In this document: piece after piece, positions 1 to 8,354 of the stretch
Numbering within the stretch: the stretch's first letter is position 1
Layout: each line of letters begins with the position of its first letter
NCBI RefSeq assembly: GCF_019702945.1
Contig: NZ_AP024749.1
Location: 1-64,000, forward strand
Direction: 5' to 3'
DNA: 64,000 bases
Source of the DNA: Flavobacterium okayamense
GTDB taxonomy: Bacteria; Bacteroidota; Bacteroidia; Flavobacteriales; Flavobacteriaceae
The notes under the pieces: generated by a model
Told to the model about the DNA's origin: nothing
The model's input: the letters and a program-made list of their open reading frames with translations, nothing else
Database searches by the model: none
Program-made: the position numbers and the translations under genes

Positions 1-100
1 TCACATATTTGTTTCCCCGAATTAACCAAAAGACATCTATTGTCTTTATTCTGAATTACAGTTAATTAATCTAAAAAACAACTATAAAAGACTAACATTT
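1..100. other. Region upstream of dnaA
   Basis: This is the AT-rich leader in front of dnaA. I see no TTATNCACA-type DnaA box and no clear TAnnTTTG -7 element in these 100 bases, so a replication origin cannot be claimed from what is visible. The sequence before it lies outside the window. Confidence 0.4.
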
Positions 101-1528
101 ATGAGTAGAACTGCGCAATCAGTATGGGAAAACTGTCTGTCATTCATAAAGGATAACATCCAGGAGCAAGCCTATAAAACATGGTTTGAACCTATACAGC
201 CAGTAGACTTAAACGAAAATGCGTTATCTATTCAAGTCCCTAGTAAATTTTTTTACGAGTGGCTTGAAGAACACTATGTTAAACTTTTAAAAGTTGCTTT
301 AACAAAAGAACTTGGTAATGGCGCAAAGTTATTGTATAAAATTAAGATGGAAAACTCTTACAGCAATAAACTTCCACTTACCCATCAAATTCCAAGTAAT
401 GACAGACAACCTGTAAAAACTCAGGAAGTAGATGTCCCTATTGTTCAAAAAGACCCAGAATTAAAAAATCCTTTTATAATTCCTGGTATCCGTAATATAA
501 ATATTGACTCTCAATTAAACTCTAACTATAGTTTTGACAACTTCTTAGAAGGAGATTCTAATCGATTGGCTAGAAGTGCAGGTATGGCAGTTGCTAATAA
601 ACCTGGTGGAACTTCTTTCAACCCATTATTGATTTTTGGTGGAGTTGGTTTAGGAAAAACACACTTAGCACACGCCATAGGTGTTGAAATAAAAGAAAAG
701 TATCCAGAAAAAACTGTTTTATATATTTCAGCTGAAATTTTCACACAACAATATATAGAATCGGTTAAGAAAAACACTCGTAATGATTTTATTCATTTCT
801 ATCAACTAATAGATGTTCTAATCATTGATGATGTTCAATTCCTTTCAGGAAAATCTGGAACACAAGATGTTTTCTTCCATATATTTAACCATTTACATCA
901 AAATGGAAAACAGGTTATTTTAACATCTGACAAAGCACCTGTTGACATGCAAGATATAGAGCAACGTTTATTATCTCGCTTTAAGTGGGGATTATCTGCA
1001 GAATTGCATCAACCTGATTATGAAACAAGGGTATCAATTTTAAACAATATTTTGTATCGTGATGGTGTTGAATTACCTGAAGATATAATTGAGTATGTTG
1101 CTAAAAACATCAAGTCTAATGTTCGTGAATTAGAAGGTGCAATAATTTCATTAATTGCACAATCTTCATTCAACAAAAAAGAAGTAACAATAGAACTTGC
1201 AAAACAAGTTGTAGAGAAATTTGTTAAGAACATTAAACGTGAAATCTCTGTAGATTACATTCAGAAAGTAGTTTCTGATTATTTCCAATTAGACATAGAG
1301 ACTCTACAATCTAAAACAAGAAAACGTCATGTTGTTCAAGCAAGACAATTAGCTATGTTTTTTGCAAAAAAATTCACTAAGAATTCATTAGCAAATATTG
1401 GAAGTCAAATTGGAGATAGAGACCACGCCACAGTACTTCATGCTTGTAAAACTGTTGATAATTTAGTTTCAACCGATAAGCAATTCCGAAAATTTGTAGA
1501 GGATTTAAACAAAAAGCTATCGCAATAA
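101..1528 (+). CDS. dnaA: Chromosomal replication initiator protein DnaA
   Basis: DnaA binds DnaA boxes at the origin and, in its ATP form, melts DNA to start replication. The 475-aa product has every domain: an N-terminal DnaB/partner-binding domain I (about 1-85), a variable linker, an AAA+ core with Walker A GGVGLGKT at residues 180-187 and Walker B LIIDDVQF, and a C-terminal DNA-binding domain with the DnaA signature around GDRDHATVLHACKTV. The length is normal. Its TAA shares one base with the ATG of the following phosphatase gene, so the first three genes probably form one operon. The ATG at 101 gives the standard N-terminus (SVWENCLSFIKDN). Near certain. Confidence 0.98.
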   Translation: MSRTAQSVWENCLSFIKDNIQEQAYKTWFEPIQPVDLNENALSIQVPSKFFYEWLEEHYVKLLKVALTKELGNGAKLLYKIKMENSYSNKLPLTHQIPSNDRQPVKTQEVDVPIVQKDPELKNPFIIPGIRNINIDSQLNSNYSFDNFLEGDSNRLARSAGMAVANKPGGTSFNPLLIFGGVGLGKTHLAHAIGVEIKEKYPEKTVLYISAEIFTQQYIESVKKNTRNDFIHFYQLIDVLIIDDVQFLSGKSGTQDVFFHIFNHLHQNGKQVILTSDKAPVDMQDIEQRLLSRFKWGLSAELHQPDYETRVSILNNILYRDGVELPEDIIEYVAKNIKSNVRELEGAIISLIAQSSFNKKEVTIELAKQVVEKFVKNIKREISVDYIQKVVSDYFQLDIETLQSKTRKRHVVQARQLAMFFAKKFTKNSLANIGSQIGDRDHATVLHACKTVDNLVSTDKQFRKFVEDLNKKLSQ

Positions 1529-1986
1529 TGCCTACCAAGATTTTGATGGTTTGTTTAGGTAACATTTGCCGTTCGCCATTAGCTGAAGGCATCTTACAAT
1601 CTAAATTACCGAAAGATAAATTCATAGTAGACTCTGCTGGAACTGGCGGTTGGCATGCTGGAGAAAAACCAGACAAGCGTTCCATTGAAATTGCAAAAAA
1701 CAGAGGATTAAACATTACTAATCAAAGAGCTCGTCAATTCAAAGTTTCAGATTTCGACACTTTTGATTATATTTATGTAATGGATATGTCGAATTACAAA
1801 AATGTTTTAGCGCTTTCACAAAACGACAACCATAAGCAAAAAGTCAAATTAATCCTAAACGAACTCTTCCCTAACGAAAATGTAGAAGTTCCCGATCCAT
1901 ATTATGGCGGACAAGATGGATTTGAACAAGTCTATGACATGCTAGATAAAGCTTGTGATGTAATCGTTGAAAAATTAAAAAAATGA
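1528..1986 (+). CDS. Low-molecular-weight protein tyrosine phosphatase
   Basis: This is a cytoplasmic LMW-PTP/arsenate reductase-fold phosphatase that hydrolyses phosphotyrosine through a cysteinyl-phosphate. The P-loop CX5R lies at the N-terminus (C9-LGNIC-R15-S). The general acid is the DP motif at D123 (VPDPYYGG). At 152 aa it has the usual family length. It overlaps dnaA by one base and the next gene by four (ATGA), so translational coupling is likely. Its substrate is unknown. In other bacteria such enzymes act on exopolysaccharide tyrosine kinases, but none is nearby. An arsenate reductase role is less likely given the tyrosine-rich DPYYGG. Confidence 0.93.
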   Translation: MPTKILMVCLGNICRSPLAEGILQSKLPKDKFIVDSAGTGGWHAGEKPDKRSIEIAKNRGLNITNQRARQFKVSDFDTFDYIYVMDMSNYKNVLALSQNDNHKQKVKLILNELFPNENVEVPDPYYGGQDGFEQVYDMLDKACDVIVEKLKK

Positions 1987-2705
1987 AACCAATACAATTT
2001 TTAGGAAAACTATATTTAATACCAACAACTTTGGGTGAAATGCAACCTGAAGATGTTTTACCTCAAACCATAAAAAGAAGTATTGATTTTATTGATCACT
2101 ATATCGTTGAAAACGAAAAAACAGCCAGACGTTTTATTAAAAGTGTTCATCCAGAAAAAAAACAATCAGAATTAAAACTTAATCTTTTAAATAAACACAC
2201 CGAAGAAAGTGATTATCTTAAAATGATGGATCCGCTTTTAAATGGAATGAATGTGGGTTTAATGAGCGAAGCCGGCTGTCCTGGCGTGGCCGATCCTGGA
2301 GCTGTAATTGTAAAAATTGCTCATGAAAGAGGTATTCAAGTTATACCATTAGTTGGACCAAGTTCTATTTTATTAGCAATTATGGCGAGTGGAATGAACG
2401 GACAAAGTTTTGCTTTTAACGGGTATTTACCTATCGATGCAAGTGAAAAAAGAAATGCTATTAAACAATTTGAAAAACTTTCACTAGAAAAAAACCAATC
2501 ACAATTGTTTATTGAAACGCCTTATAGAAACAACAAATTATTAGAAGATTTAATTCAAATATTAAGTCCACAAACACTTCTATGTATTGCTTGTGATATT
2601 ACACTTCCAACAGAATTTATTAAGACAAAAACTGTAAACGAGTGGAAAAAAAACAAGGTCGACTTACATAAGCGACCTTGCATTTTCATTATTCACAAAA
2701 GTTAA
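1983..2705 (+). CDS. SAM-dependent methyltransferase, RsmI/tetrapyrrole methylase family
   Basis: The protein (240 aa) belongs to the tetrapyrrole-methylase fold family that includes RsmI, the 16S rRNA C1402 ribose methyltransferase. Visible family features are the N-terminal LYLIPTTLG strand-loop, the GLMSEAGCPGVADPG loop (about 92-106) and a VPLVGPSS-like segment (IPLVGPSSILLAIMASG), which together form the SAM site. It is shorter than typical RsmI (about 280 aa) and its N-terminus differs from the GTPIGNL of true RsmI, so it may be a paralogue with another substrate. It overlaps the phosphatase gene by 4 bp. Confidence 0.85.
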   Translation: MKPIQFLGKLYLIPTTLGEMQPEDVLPQTIKRSIDFIDHYIVENEKTARRFIKSVHPEKKQSELKLNLLNKHTEESDYLKMMDPLLNGMNVGLMSEAGCPGVADPGAVIVKIAHERGIQVIPLVGPSSILLAIMASGMNGQSFAFNGYLPIDASEKRNAIKQFEKLSLEKNQSQLFIETPYRNNKLLEDLIQILSPQTLLCIACDITLPTEFIKTKTVNEWKKNKVDLHKRPCIFIIHKS

Positions 2706-2707
2706 TA

Positions 2708-3349
2708 TTATAACTCTACTTTAGCGTTTTTATCGGCTTGGATATGTGAAACATCGTAACCTCCGAATTTTTTTATGTAACTTCTTAACGAAGTTCCGAA
2801 TCCATCTTTAAAACCGCTTCTTCCATTACTTCTCAGGTATTTTTTTACAGAACCTGCACCACCTAAGTGAGCTGCAGCTAATAAACCTGATTCAGTAATT
2901 TCAACTCCGTTAATTACGCGACCGCAATATTTTTCAATTTCTTTGCGTAATTCCCATTTGTTTCTTGCAATTAAAGCTGTAAAAGCTTTGTTTTGCCATT
3001 CTGCATTATACAGAAAAGTGTTAAAGTCGTAAATACCAATTGTACGCAATGTACTTCTTCCAAATTGATATTTTCCCATGTAACCAAAAGGATTTACTAA
3101 ACTCAATTTACCTCTTGATTCTCTAAAAGCAATTGCTTCTCTAAATCCTACAAACGTTTTCCCAACAAAAGGAACTATAACATCTGCATTGTCTTCGTTT
3201 TCTTCTTCAAGGGATACACTATAAACATAGTTTTCATTACCTGTTAAGTGAAACCCTTCTACTCTTTCGTTATCTACCGATTTAAAACCAGTTAACACTA
3301 ATTGAACTAGGATGGTTAGTCCCAAAAAATACGAACCTTTTCTTATCAT
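2708..3349 (-). CDS. Secreted lysozyme-like / peptidoglycan-active protein
   Basis: A 213-aa protein with an N-terminal hydrophobic export segment (about 5-22). Its core FREAIAFRESRGKLSLVNPF, followed by YMGKYQFG, resembles the catalytic region of lysozyme-fold transglycosylases. E77 in RESRG is the candidate catalytic acid, and G-K-Y-Q-F-G matches the G-x-x-Q motif of that fold. Flavobacterial homologues are often annotated as peptidoglycan-binding proteins. It converges on the methylase gene with 2 bp between them. A good -7 element (TATCTTTG, 3396-3403) precedes it. Activity is inferred. Confidence 0.65.
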   Translation of the reverse strand: MIRKGSYFLGLTILVQLVLTGFKSVDNERVEGFHLTGNENYVYSVSLEEENEDNADVIVPFVGKTFVGFREAIAFRESRGKLSLVNPFGYMGKYQFGRSTLRTIGIYDFNTFLYNAEWQNKAFTALIARNKWELRKEIEKYCGRVINGVEITESGLLAAAHLGGAGSVKKYLRSNGRSGFKDGFGTSLRSYIKKFGGYDVSHIQADKNAKVEL

Positions 3350-3395
3350 AAATTTTCATTTCTCAGCGTCTGTCACCCATCTGAAATTTGCGATG

Positions 3396-3403
3396 CAAAG
3401 ATA
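3396..3403 (-). promoter_or_regulatory. -7 promoter element TATCTTTG
   Basis: The minus-strand match to the Bacteroidota TAnnTTTG element lies 47 bp before the ATG of the lysozyme-like gene. I do not see a clear TTG at -33. Confidence 0.5.
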
Positions 3404-3445
3404 CAAAAAAAATTATATTATTGATTTACAGGATGTTAATTTTTT

Positions 3446-4354
3446 CTAAAAGTAGATTAAGTGCCCTTTAAGCCCGTTAAAATCACCTATTTGAAGTGTC
3501 GGTGCAGGTACTTTAATTGTGTTGAAAACAGAAAAAAGTGTCTTTAAAAAATGTGATTTTGTTTTAATTTTCGTCAAATCTACATCAAGACTTAGATAGA
3601 ATTCACGTTTTGATTTTTGATAAAATCCTTCGTCAAAAGCTTCATATTTTGATCCATAAAGCATACCATTTCCACCGTACCCCAATGCAATGTTTAACCA
3701 TTTTGGAAATGCTTTAGATTTAGTAAACGAATGTAAGTTAAATGACAACCAATACGTTTGCCCATTATAATCTTTTATAACTTGTTCATTGAAACTACTT
3801 CCTAAGGTTTCTGGTCGTAATGGAGCATAACGCGTTTGATGGAAAGAAAATTTAGGTACTATTCGTTGCTCATTCCAAATTAATTCTTGTGCTACATACA
3901 AACCCGTACCAGAAGCATTTGCTAACATATCACCCCAAGAAAATCCCCATTCTTGCGAATGTCCATCAAAAATTTCAACCACAGTTAAAAAACCAAAACC
4001 AACAGTTGAACCATATAATAGTTGCTCATTTTTTGAAGCACCACTCCAAGCTAAAAGTTCAGCACCAGCTCTACCAACATGATATGTAGAATAAAAATGA
4101 CCTACTTTATCTAATTGCAACCATTGATTGTTATCGTCAACAGTATGAAAGTTTGATTTAGGATAATCTTTATACCACAATTGATTTAAACCAACTAAAG
4201 CTGTTCCTAATACTATACCTTCTGAAATAAGTACAGTCTTTTTTCTTTTTATATTTAAAGTATCTGAAGGCTTAAAAAAAGAATCGAATTTAGATTGCGA
4301 AAAACTAACTATTGAAAAAATAAGAAGTAAAAAAAGTGATAATCTATTTTTCAA
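3446..4354 (-). CDS. DUF2279 family outer-envelope protein
   Basis: This 302-aa protein has a cleavable signal peptide (residues 1-19, ending FSQS) and a segment typical of DUF2279/YfiM-like proteins: LDKVGHFYSTYHVGRAG, then a WGFSWGDMLANASGTG region in which conserved histidine, tryptophan and aspartate residues stand out. The function of the family is not known. It follows mltG (4 bp between) and is probably co-transcribed with it, which suggests an envelope role. The C-terminal half has the alternating pattern of beta-strands. Confidence 0.7.
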   Translation of the reverse strand: MKNRLSLFLLLIFSIVSFSQSKFDSFFKPSDTLNIKRKKTVLISEGIVLGTALVGLNQLWYKDYPKSNFHTVDDNNQWLQLDKVGHFYSTYHVGRAGAELLAWSGASKNEQLLYGSTVGFGFLTVVEIFDGHSQEWGFSWGDMLANASGTGLYVAQELIWNEQRIVPKFSFHQTRYAPLRPETLGSSFNEQVIKDYNGQTYWLSFNLHSFTKSKAFPKWLNIALGYGGNGMLYGSKYEAFDEGFYQKSKREFYLSLDVDLTKIKTKSHFLKTLFSVFNTIKVPAPTLQIGDFNGLKGHLIYF

Positions 4355-4358
4355 AACC

Positions 4359-5399
4359 TTATCTGTTAATTCCTAATTTATTTACCCAATTAGCGTATTT
4401 TCTTGCATTAATCATATGCTGTTCATAATTTGAAGCAAAAGCATGAAATCCAGGTTTATCAGGACTTGCACAGAAATAAAGGTAATCGTGTTTTTCAGCA
4501 TTTAAAACAGCATCAATAGATGATATATCTGGCATTGTAATTGGCCCTGGAGGTAACCCTGGATACTTATATGTATTGTAAGGAGAATCAATAACTAAAT
4601 CTGCATGCAATACTCTTTTAATTACCTGATCAAAATCTCCAGATAGTTTTTTTATAGCATAAATAACAGTAGGATCAGCTTGTAAAGGCATACCTGTTTT
4701 TAAACGATTCAGATAAACTCCAGCTACTCTTGGACGCTCACTAACTTTTGCTGTTTCTTTTTGAACTATTGAAGCCAAAACAGAGACCTGTAATGGTGTA
4801 AGATTTAAATTTTGCGCTTTTAATTTTCTTGCATCTGTCCAAAATTTTCGATACTCCTTTGCTAATTTATCTGCTAATGTTTCAGCTGAAGTATTCCAGT
4901 AAAATTCATAGGAATTTGGGATAAATAAACTAAGTGCATTATCTTGATTAATTTCATTCTTAGTCAAAAACTTTTCATTTGTAAAAGCCTGAACTAATTG
5001 CAAACTATCAGGTTCAAGTTCGGCAGCTAATCTTTGTGCTAATTTTTCAATACTTTCTTGATTATTAAAAGAAACTTTTACAGGAATATTACTTCGCAAA
5101 GCACGAATCATATCAAAACTTGTCATTTCTTTTTTCAATAAAAACTTACCAGCTTTTACATTTGAAGAATATTTTCTTTGATTAGCTACAAAATCAAACT
5201 TATCCATATCCTTTATAAATGGACTTAATTCTTCTTTAGCTTGTTCGTAAGTTGCATCTGTTGGAATATACACAAAAACTTCTTTTTGATTAAAAGTTGT
5301 ATTTGGTGTAAATGCTTTAGTATAAATATAAGCTGCAATTATTCCAGCTATTACAATTCCAGAAACCGCTATAATAGCAATTAGTTTTTTTAAATTCAA
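4359..5399 (-). CDS. mltG: Endolytic transglycosylase MltG
   Basis: MltG (YceG) is an inner-membrane lytic transglycosylase that cuts nascent glycan strands and so limits their length. The 346-aa product has one N-terminal membrane anchor (about 5-25), a LysM-like region and the YceG catalytic domain with ASIVQKETAK, where E215 matches the catalytic glutamate. The downstream motifs GVYLNRL, MPLQADPTVIYA and SPYNTYKYPGLPPGPI are diagnostic. It lies 9 bp after the GNAT gene in a dapF-GNAT-mltG-DUF2279 string. Confidence 0.95.
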   Translation of the reverse strand: MNLKKLIAIIAVSGIVIAGIIAAYIYTKAFTPNTTFNQKEVFVYIPTDATYEQAKEELSPFIKDMDKFDFVANQRKYSSNVKAGKFLLKKEMTSFDMIRALRSNIPVKVSFNNQESIEKLAQRLAAELEPDSLQLVQAFTNEKFLTKNEINQDNALSLFIPNSYEFYWNTSAETLADKLAKEYRKFWTDARKLKAQNLNLTPLQVSVLASIVQKETAKVSERPRVAGVYLNRLKTGMPLQADPTVIYAIKKLSGDFDQVIKRVLHADLVIDSPYNTYKYPGLPPGPITMPDISSIDAVLNAEKHDYLYFCASPDKPGFHAFASNYEQHMINARKYANWVNKLGINR

Positions 5400-5408
5400 G
5401 AGTTGAGT

Positions 5409-5933
5409 TTATTCGTTAATTAATTGAAATAATGCTTCGTCTTTATAAACGTTATTTACCTTATTCCATTGTTTTTTTATTCCTATTTTTTGAAAACCAA
5501 ATTTAGTAAAAAGTTGCAAACTTAATTGATTATCTGTTCCAATGTTAGCATATAATTGATGCAATTGTAATTTTGAAAAAGAAAAATTAATTAAAAGCTT
5601 TAAAGCTTCAGAACCCAAGCCCTTATTTCTATCTTTTGAATCTTGTATAAGAATACCAATACCTGCTCTAGAATTTTGGGGGTCATAATCAAACAAATCG
5701 ATTAACCCCAATGGATCCTTGGAATCGTTATAGCAAATAACTAAACGCAATTGTTTAGCTTCATAAATATCTTGTTGAGCATTTTCCAAATATTGACGAA
5801 TTAAATACCTACTATATGGAGTTTGCGTATGACTAATCTCCCAAATAGACTCATCATTTTCAATTGCATAAACAAACTCTAAATCCTCCGGCTCTAGCGC
5901 TCTTAAATAAATATTTTCACCCTTTAATGTCAT
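5409..5933 (-). CDS. GNAT family N-acetyltransferase
   Basis: The 174-aa protein has the GNAT fold of the RimJ/SpeG type: an N-terminal YLRALEPEDLEFVYAIEND segment and the acetyl-CoA pyrophosphate loop RNKGLGSEAL. The C-terminal LYANIGTDNQLSLQLFTKFGF segment is the typical beta5-alpha4 region (N-x-x-S-x-x-L-x-x-K-x-G-F). The substrate is unknown. The family includes ribosomal-protein and polyamine acetyltransferases. It abuts dapF (its ATG directly follows the dapF stop), so the two are surely co-transcribed. Confidence 0.88.
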   Translation of the reverse strand: MTLKGENIYLRALEPEDLEFVYAIENDESIWEISHTQTPYSRYLIRQYLENAQQDIYEAKQLRLVICYNDSKDPLGLIDLFDYDPQNSRAGIGILIQDSKDRNKGLGSEALKLLINFSFSKLQLHQLYANIGTDNQLSLQLFTKFGFQKIGIKKQWNKVNNVYKDEALFQLINE

Positions 5934-6716
5934 CTAGATTTCAATTTCACCTCTAAATACAAATTTTGCCGGACCAATTAAAAAAACATCAGAAAAACTT
6001 CCATTTTTCTCGTTAAAGCTAACTGCCAACTCTCCGCCTTCAACATTCAATTTAACTTTATTAGAATCCGTTTTATGATTTGCATACATTGCCAATGCAA
6101 CAGCTGTAACTCCAGTACCGCATGACAAAGTTTCATCTTCAACTCCACGTTCGTAAGTACGAACTGAAAATGTGTCGTTAGTAACTTGACTTACAAAATT
6201 GATATTACTTCCCGCATTACCATAAAGTTCAGAATATCTAATCTTTGCGCCTTCGTCTTTTACATTAACTTTTTTTAAATCATCTACTAATTGAATATGA
6301 TGAGGAGAACCTGTATTTAAAAAAGTATAATTTGGTTCAATTTTAATCGAATCTACATCTATCATTTGAAGCGAAACAATATTATTTTCATCAATAGACG
6401 CATAATGATAGCCGTCAATAGCTTCAAACTCAGCTTCATTATTAATAACCTCTAGTTGCTTTGCAAAAGCTACTAAACTCCTTCCTCCATTCCCACACAT
6501 ACTACTTTCATTTCCATCAGAATTATAGTACACCATTTTAAAATCATATTTTTCATGATTTTCAAGTAAAATAAGTCCGTCAGCACCAATACCAAATTTT
6601 CTATTGCATAAAAAAGCAACAAGTTTGGTATCATTTTTGGGAAAAAACAAAGTACGATTATCAATCATTATAAAGTCGTTACCCGTACCTTGATATTTGT
6701 AAAAAGTTAATTTCAT
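5934..6716 (-). CDS. dapF: Diaminopimelate epimerase
   Basis: DapF converts LL- to meso-diaminopimelate for lysine and peptidoglycan synthesis. The two catalytic cysteines are in the standard contexts SMCGNGGRS and LSCGTGVTAVA. I place the start at the ATG ending at 6716 (MKLTFYKYQGTGNDF), giving 260 aa. A longer reading frame to 6770 would run through the -7 promoter element at 6737-6744 and adds 18 non-conserved residues. It heads a minus-strand run with the GNAT, mltG and DUF2279 genes. Confidence 0.96.
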   Translation of the reverse strand: MKLTFYKYQGTGNDFIMIDNRTLFFPKNDTKLVAFLCNRKFGIGADGLILLENHEKYDFKMVYYNSDGNESSMCGNGGRSLVAFAKQLEVINNEAEFEAIDGYHYASIDENNIVSLQMIDVDSIKIEPNYTFLNTGSPHHIQLVDDLKKVNVKDEGAKIRYSELYGNAGSNINFVSQVTNDTFSVRTYERGVEDETLSCGTGVTAVALAMYANHKTDSNKVKLNVEGGELAVSFNEKNGSFSDVFLIGPAKFVFRGEIEI

Positions 6717-6736
6717 ATTTAATGTAAATTCGAAAA

Positions 6737-6744
6737 CAAATGTA
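6737..6744 (-). promoter_or_regulatory. -7 promoter element TACATTTG for dapF
   Basis: A match to TAnnTTTG on the minus strand, 20 bp before the chosen dapF ATG. It implies a leader of roughly 12-15 nt and rules out the longer reading frame. Confidence 0.55.
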
Positions 6745-6848
6745 CGGATTATTAATAAGATGTTAAACATTGTTAATCGAACGTTAAACTGATTTTTTGT
6801 TAAAATTTTGTCATTAATTTTACTTAAGAATTTAAAAGCTAGAAGAAA

Positions 6849-8228
6849 ATGAAAAAAATTGGAAGTTTACTTGTATTATCACTTTTAAGTGGTACTGTAA
6901 CATTAGGAGCTTATAAATTATTTTTAGAACCTAAATCTAATACCATTACTACTGTAGCTCCTACATTTAGTAAAAATGTAAGCTTAGGAGCTGAAAATAT
7001 TGATTTTACAAATGCCGCAGACATGGCTGTTCATAGTGTTGTACATGTTAAAAATGTAACAACACAAAGAGTTTATAGAAATCCGTTTGAGTTTTTCTTT
7101 GGAAATGGAAGCGGATCTCAACAGCAAATGCAAATTGGAACAGGTTCAGGTGTTATCATTTCCGAAGATGGTTATATTGCTACAAATAATCACGTTATAC
7201 AAAATGCAAGTGAGTTAGAAGTTACTTTAAACAATAATAAGTCTTACAAAGCAAAATTAATAGGTACTGATTCTAAGATGGATATTGCGCTTCTAAAAAT
7301 TGATGCTGATGAAAAATTACCCTACATGGTTTTTGGAGATTCAGATGGACTTAGAGTTGGCGAATGGGTTCTTGCCGTGGGAAATCCTTATAATTTAACT
7401 TCTACAGTTACAGCTGGAATTGTTTCTGCAAAAGCAAGAGATTTAAGCAATGAAGGTTTACAATCTTTTATTCAAACTGATGCTGCAGTAAACCCAGGAA
7501 ACAGTGGAGGTGCTTTAGTTAATACTAGAGGTGAATTAATTGGAATAAACACTATGATTTCTTCACCTACAGGAAGTTATGCTGGATATTCTTTTGCAGT
7601 TCCTTCAAATATTACTCGAAAAATAATCGAGGATCTAATGCAATTTGGTAATGTTCAAAGAGGAATTCTAGGTGTTGAAGGAGCTGAGCTAAACAGCGCG
7701 GCTGCCGAACACTATGGTGTTTCTGAAACACAAGGTTTTTATGTTAACGGAATTACCAAAAATTCTGGTGCAGAAAAAGCCGGAATACAAGAAGGTGATG
7801 TAATTATCAAACTAGACGATAAAAGAGTTAGAGGTTTTTCAGACCTAACTTCTTACATTAATACAAAAAGACCAAATGAAATTGTTAATGTCACGGTAAT
7901 TAGAAATGAAAACGAAAAAATAATTCCAGTAAAATTAACTAAAAAAGAATTAATTACTTACGAAGTTAACGGAATTGAATTTGAAGAAATAACATCTTCT
8001 GATAAAAAAGAGTTTGGAATTACATTTGGCGTTAAAATTAAAGATGTAACTAACAGTTCCGTATCGGACTATGCAGATTACTTAAAAGGAAGTATTGTTT
8101 TAAGTGTTGACAATGTAAAAGCAAAAGACATTGATACTATTACAAAATATTTGAAAGAAAAAGGGAATCAAAGATCTCAGTACCAATTATTAACAAAAAA
8201 TGGTACCATTGAAAGAGTTATCTTCTAA
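6849..8228 (+). CDS. DegP/DegQ-type periplasmic serine protease (Do family)
   Basis: A trypsin-like HtrA protease and chaperone of the periplasm. The 459-aa product has an N-terminal signal/anchor, a protease domain with the triad H115 (TNNHVIQN), D145 (MDIALLKI) and S219 (NPGNSGGALV), and a C-terminal PDZ domain (about 275-370, starting near GILGVEGAEL). A second, poorly conserved PDZ-like part follows to the end. The length fits the Do family. It is monocistronic, with a strong terminator directly behind it. Confidence 0.94.
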   Translation: MKKIGSLLVLSLLSGTVTLGAYKLFLEPKSNTITTVAPTFSKNVSLGAENIDFTNAADMAVHSVVHVKNVTTQRVYRNPFEFFFGNGSGSQQQMQIGTGSGVIISEDGYIATNNHVIQNASELEVTLNNNKSYKAKLIGTDSKMDIALLKIDADEKLPYMVFGDSDGLRVGEWVLAVGNPYNLTSTVTAGIVSAKARDLSNEGLQSFIQTDAAVNPGNSGGALVNTRGELIGINTMISSPTGSYAGYSFAVPSNITRKIIEDLMQFGNVQRGILGVEGAELNSAAAEHYGVSETQGFYVNGITKNSGAEKAGIQEGDVIIKLDDKRVRGFSDLTSYINTKRPNEIVNVTVIRNENEKIIPVKLTKKELITYEVNGIEFEEITSSDKKEFGITFGVKIKDVTNSSVSDYADYLKGSIVLSVDNVKAKDIDTITKYLKEKGNQRSQYQLLTKNGTIERVIF

Positions 8229-8250
8229 TTATAATTAATTATTAATTCGA

Positions 8251-8275
8251 ACCACGCCTTTTGCGTGGTTTTTTT
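8251..8275 (+). terminator. Intrinsic terminator after the Do-family protease
   Basis: A 7-bp GC-rich stem ACCACGC/GCGTGGT with a CTTTT loop is followed by a run of T. Confidence 0.85.
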
Positions 8276-8309
8276 ATTTAAAATATTTTACGAAAACGTT
8301 TGAAATGAG

Positions 8310-8317
8310 TATTTTTG
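8310..8317 (+). promoter_or_regulatory. -7 promoter element TATTTTTG for GAPDH
   Basis: A TAnnTTTG match 37 bp before the ATG of the GAPDH gene. A TTA, not a TTG, sits at the expected -33 position. Confidence 0.5.
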
Positions 8318-8354
8318 CACCAGTTTTAAAAACAACACATTTATTTTTTACTTC

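Noticed and set aside
1..100. Possible oriC next to dnaA
   Set aside because: No DnaA-box cluster or unwinding element visible in the part included; the window starts too close to the gene.
2651..2690. Hairpin AAGGTCG/CGACCTT at the end of the RsmI-like gene
   Set aside because: Lies inside the coding region and lacks a T run, so not called as a terminator.
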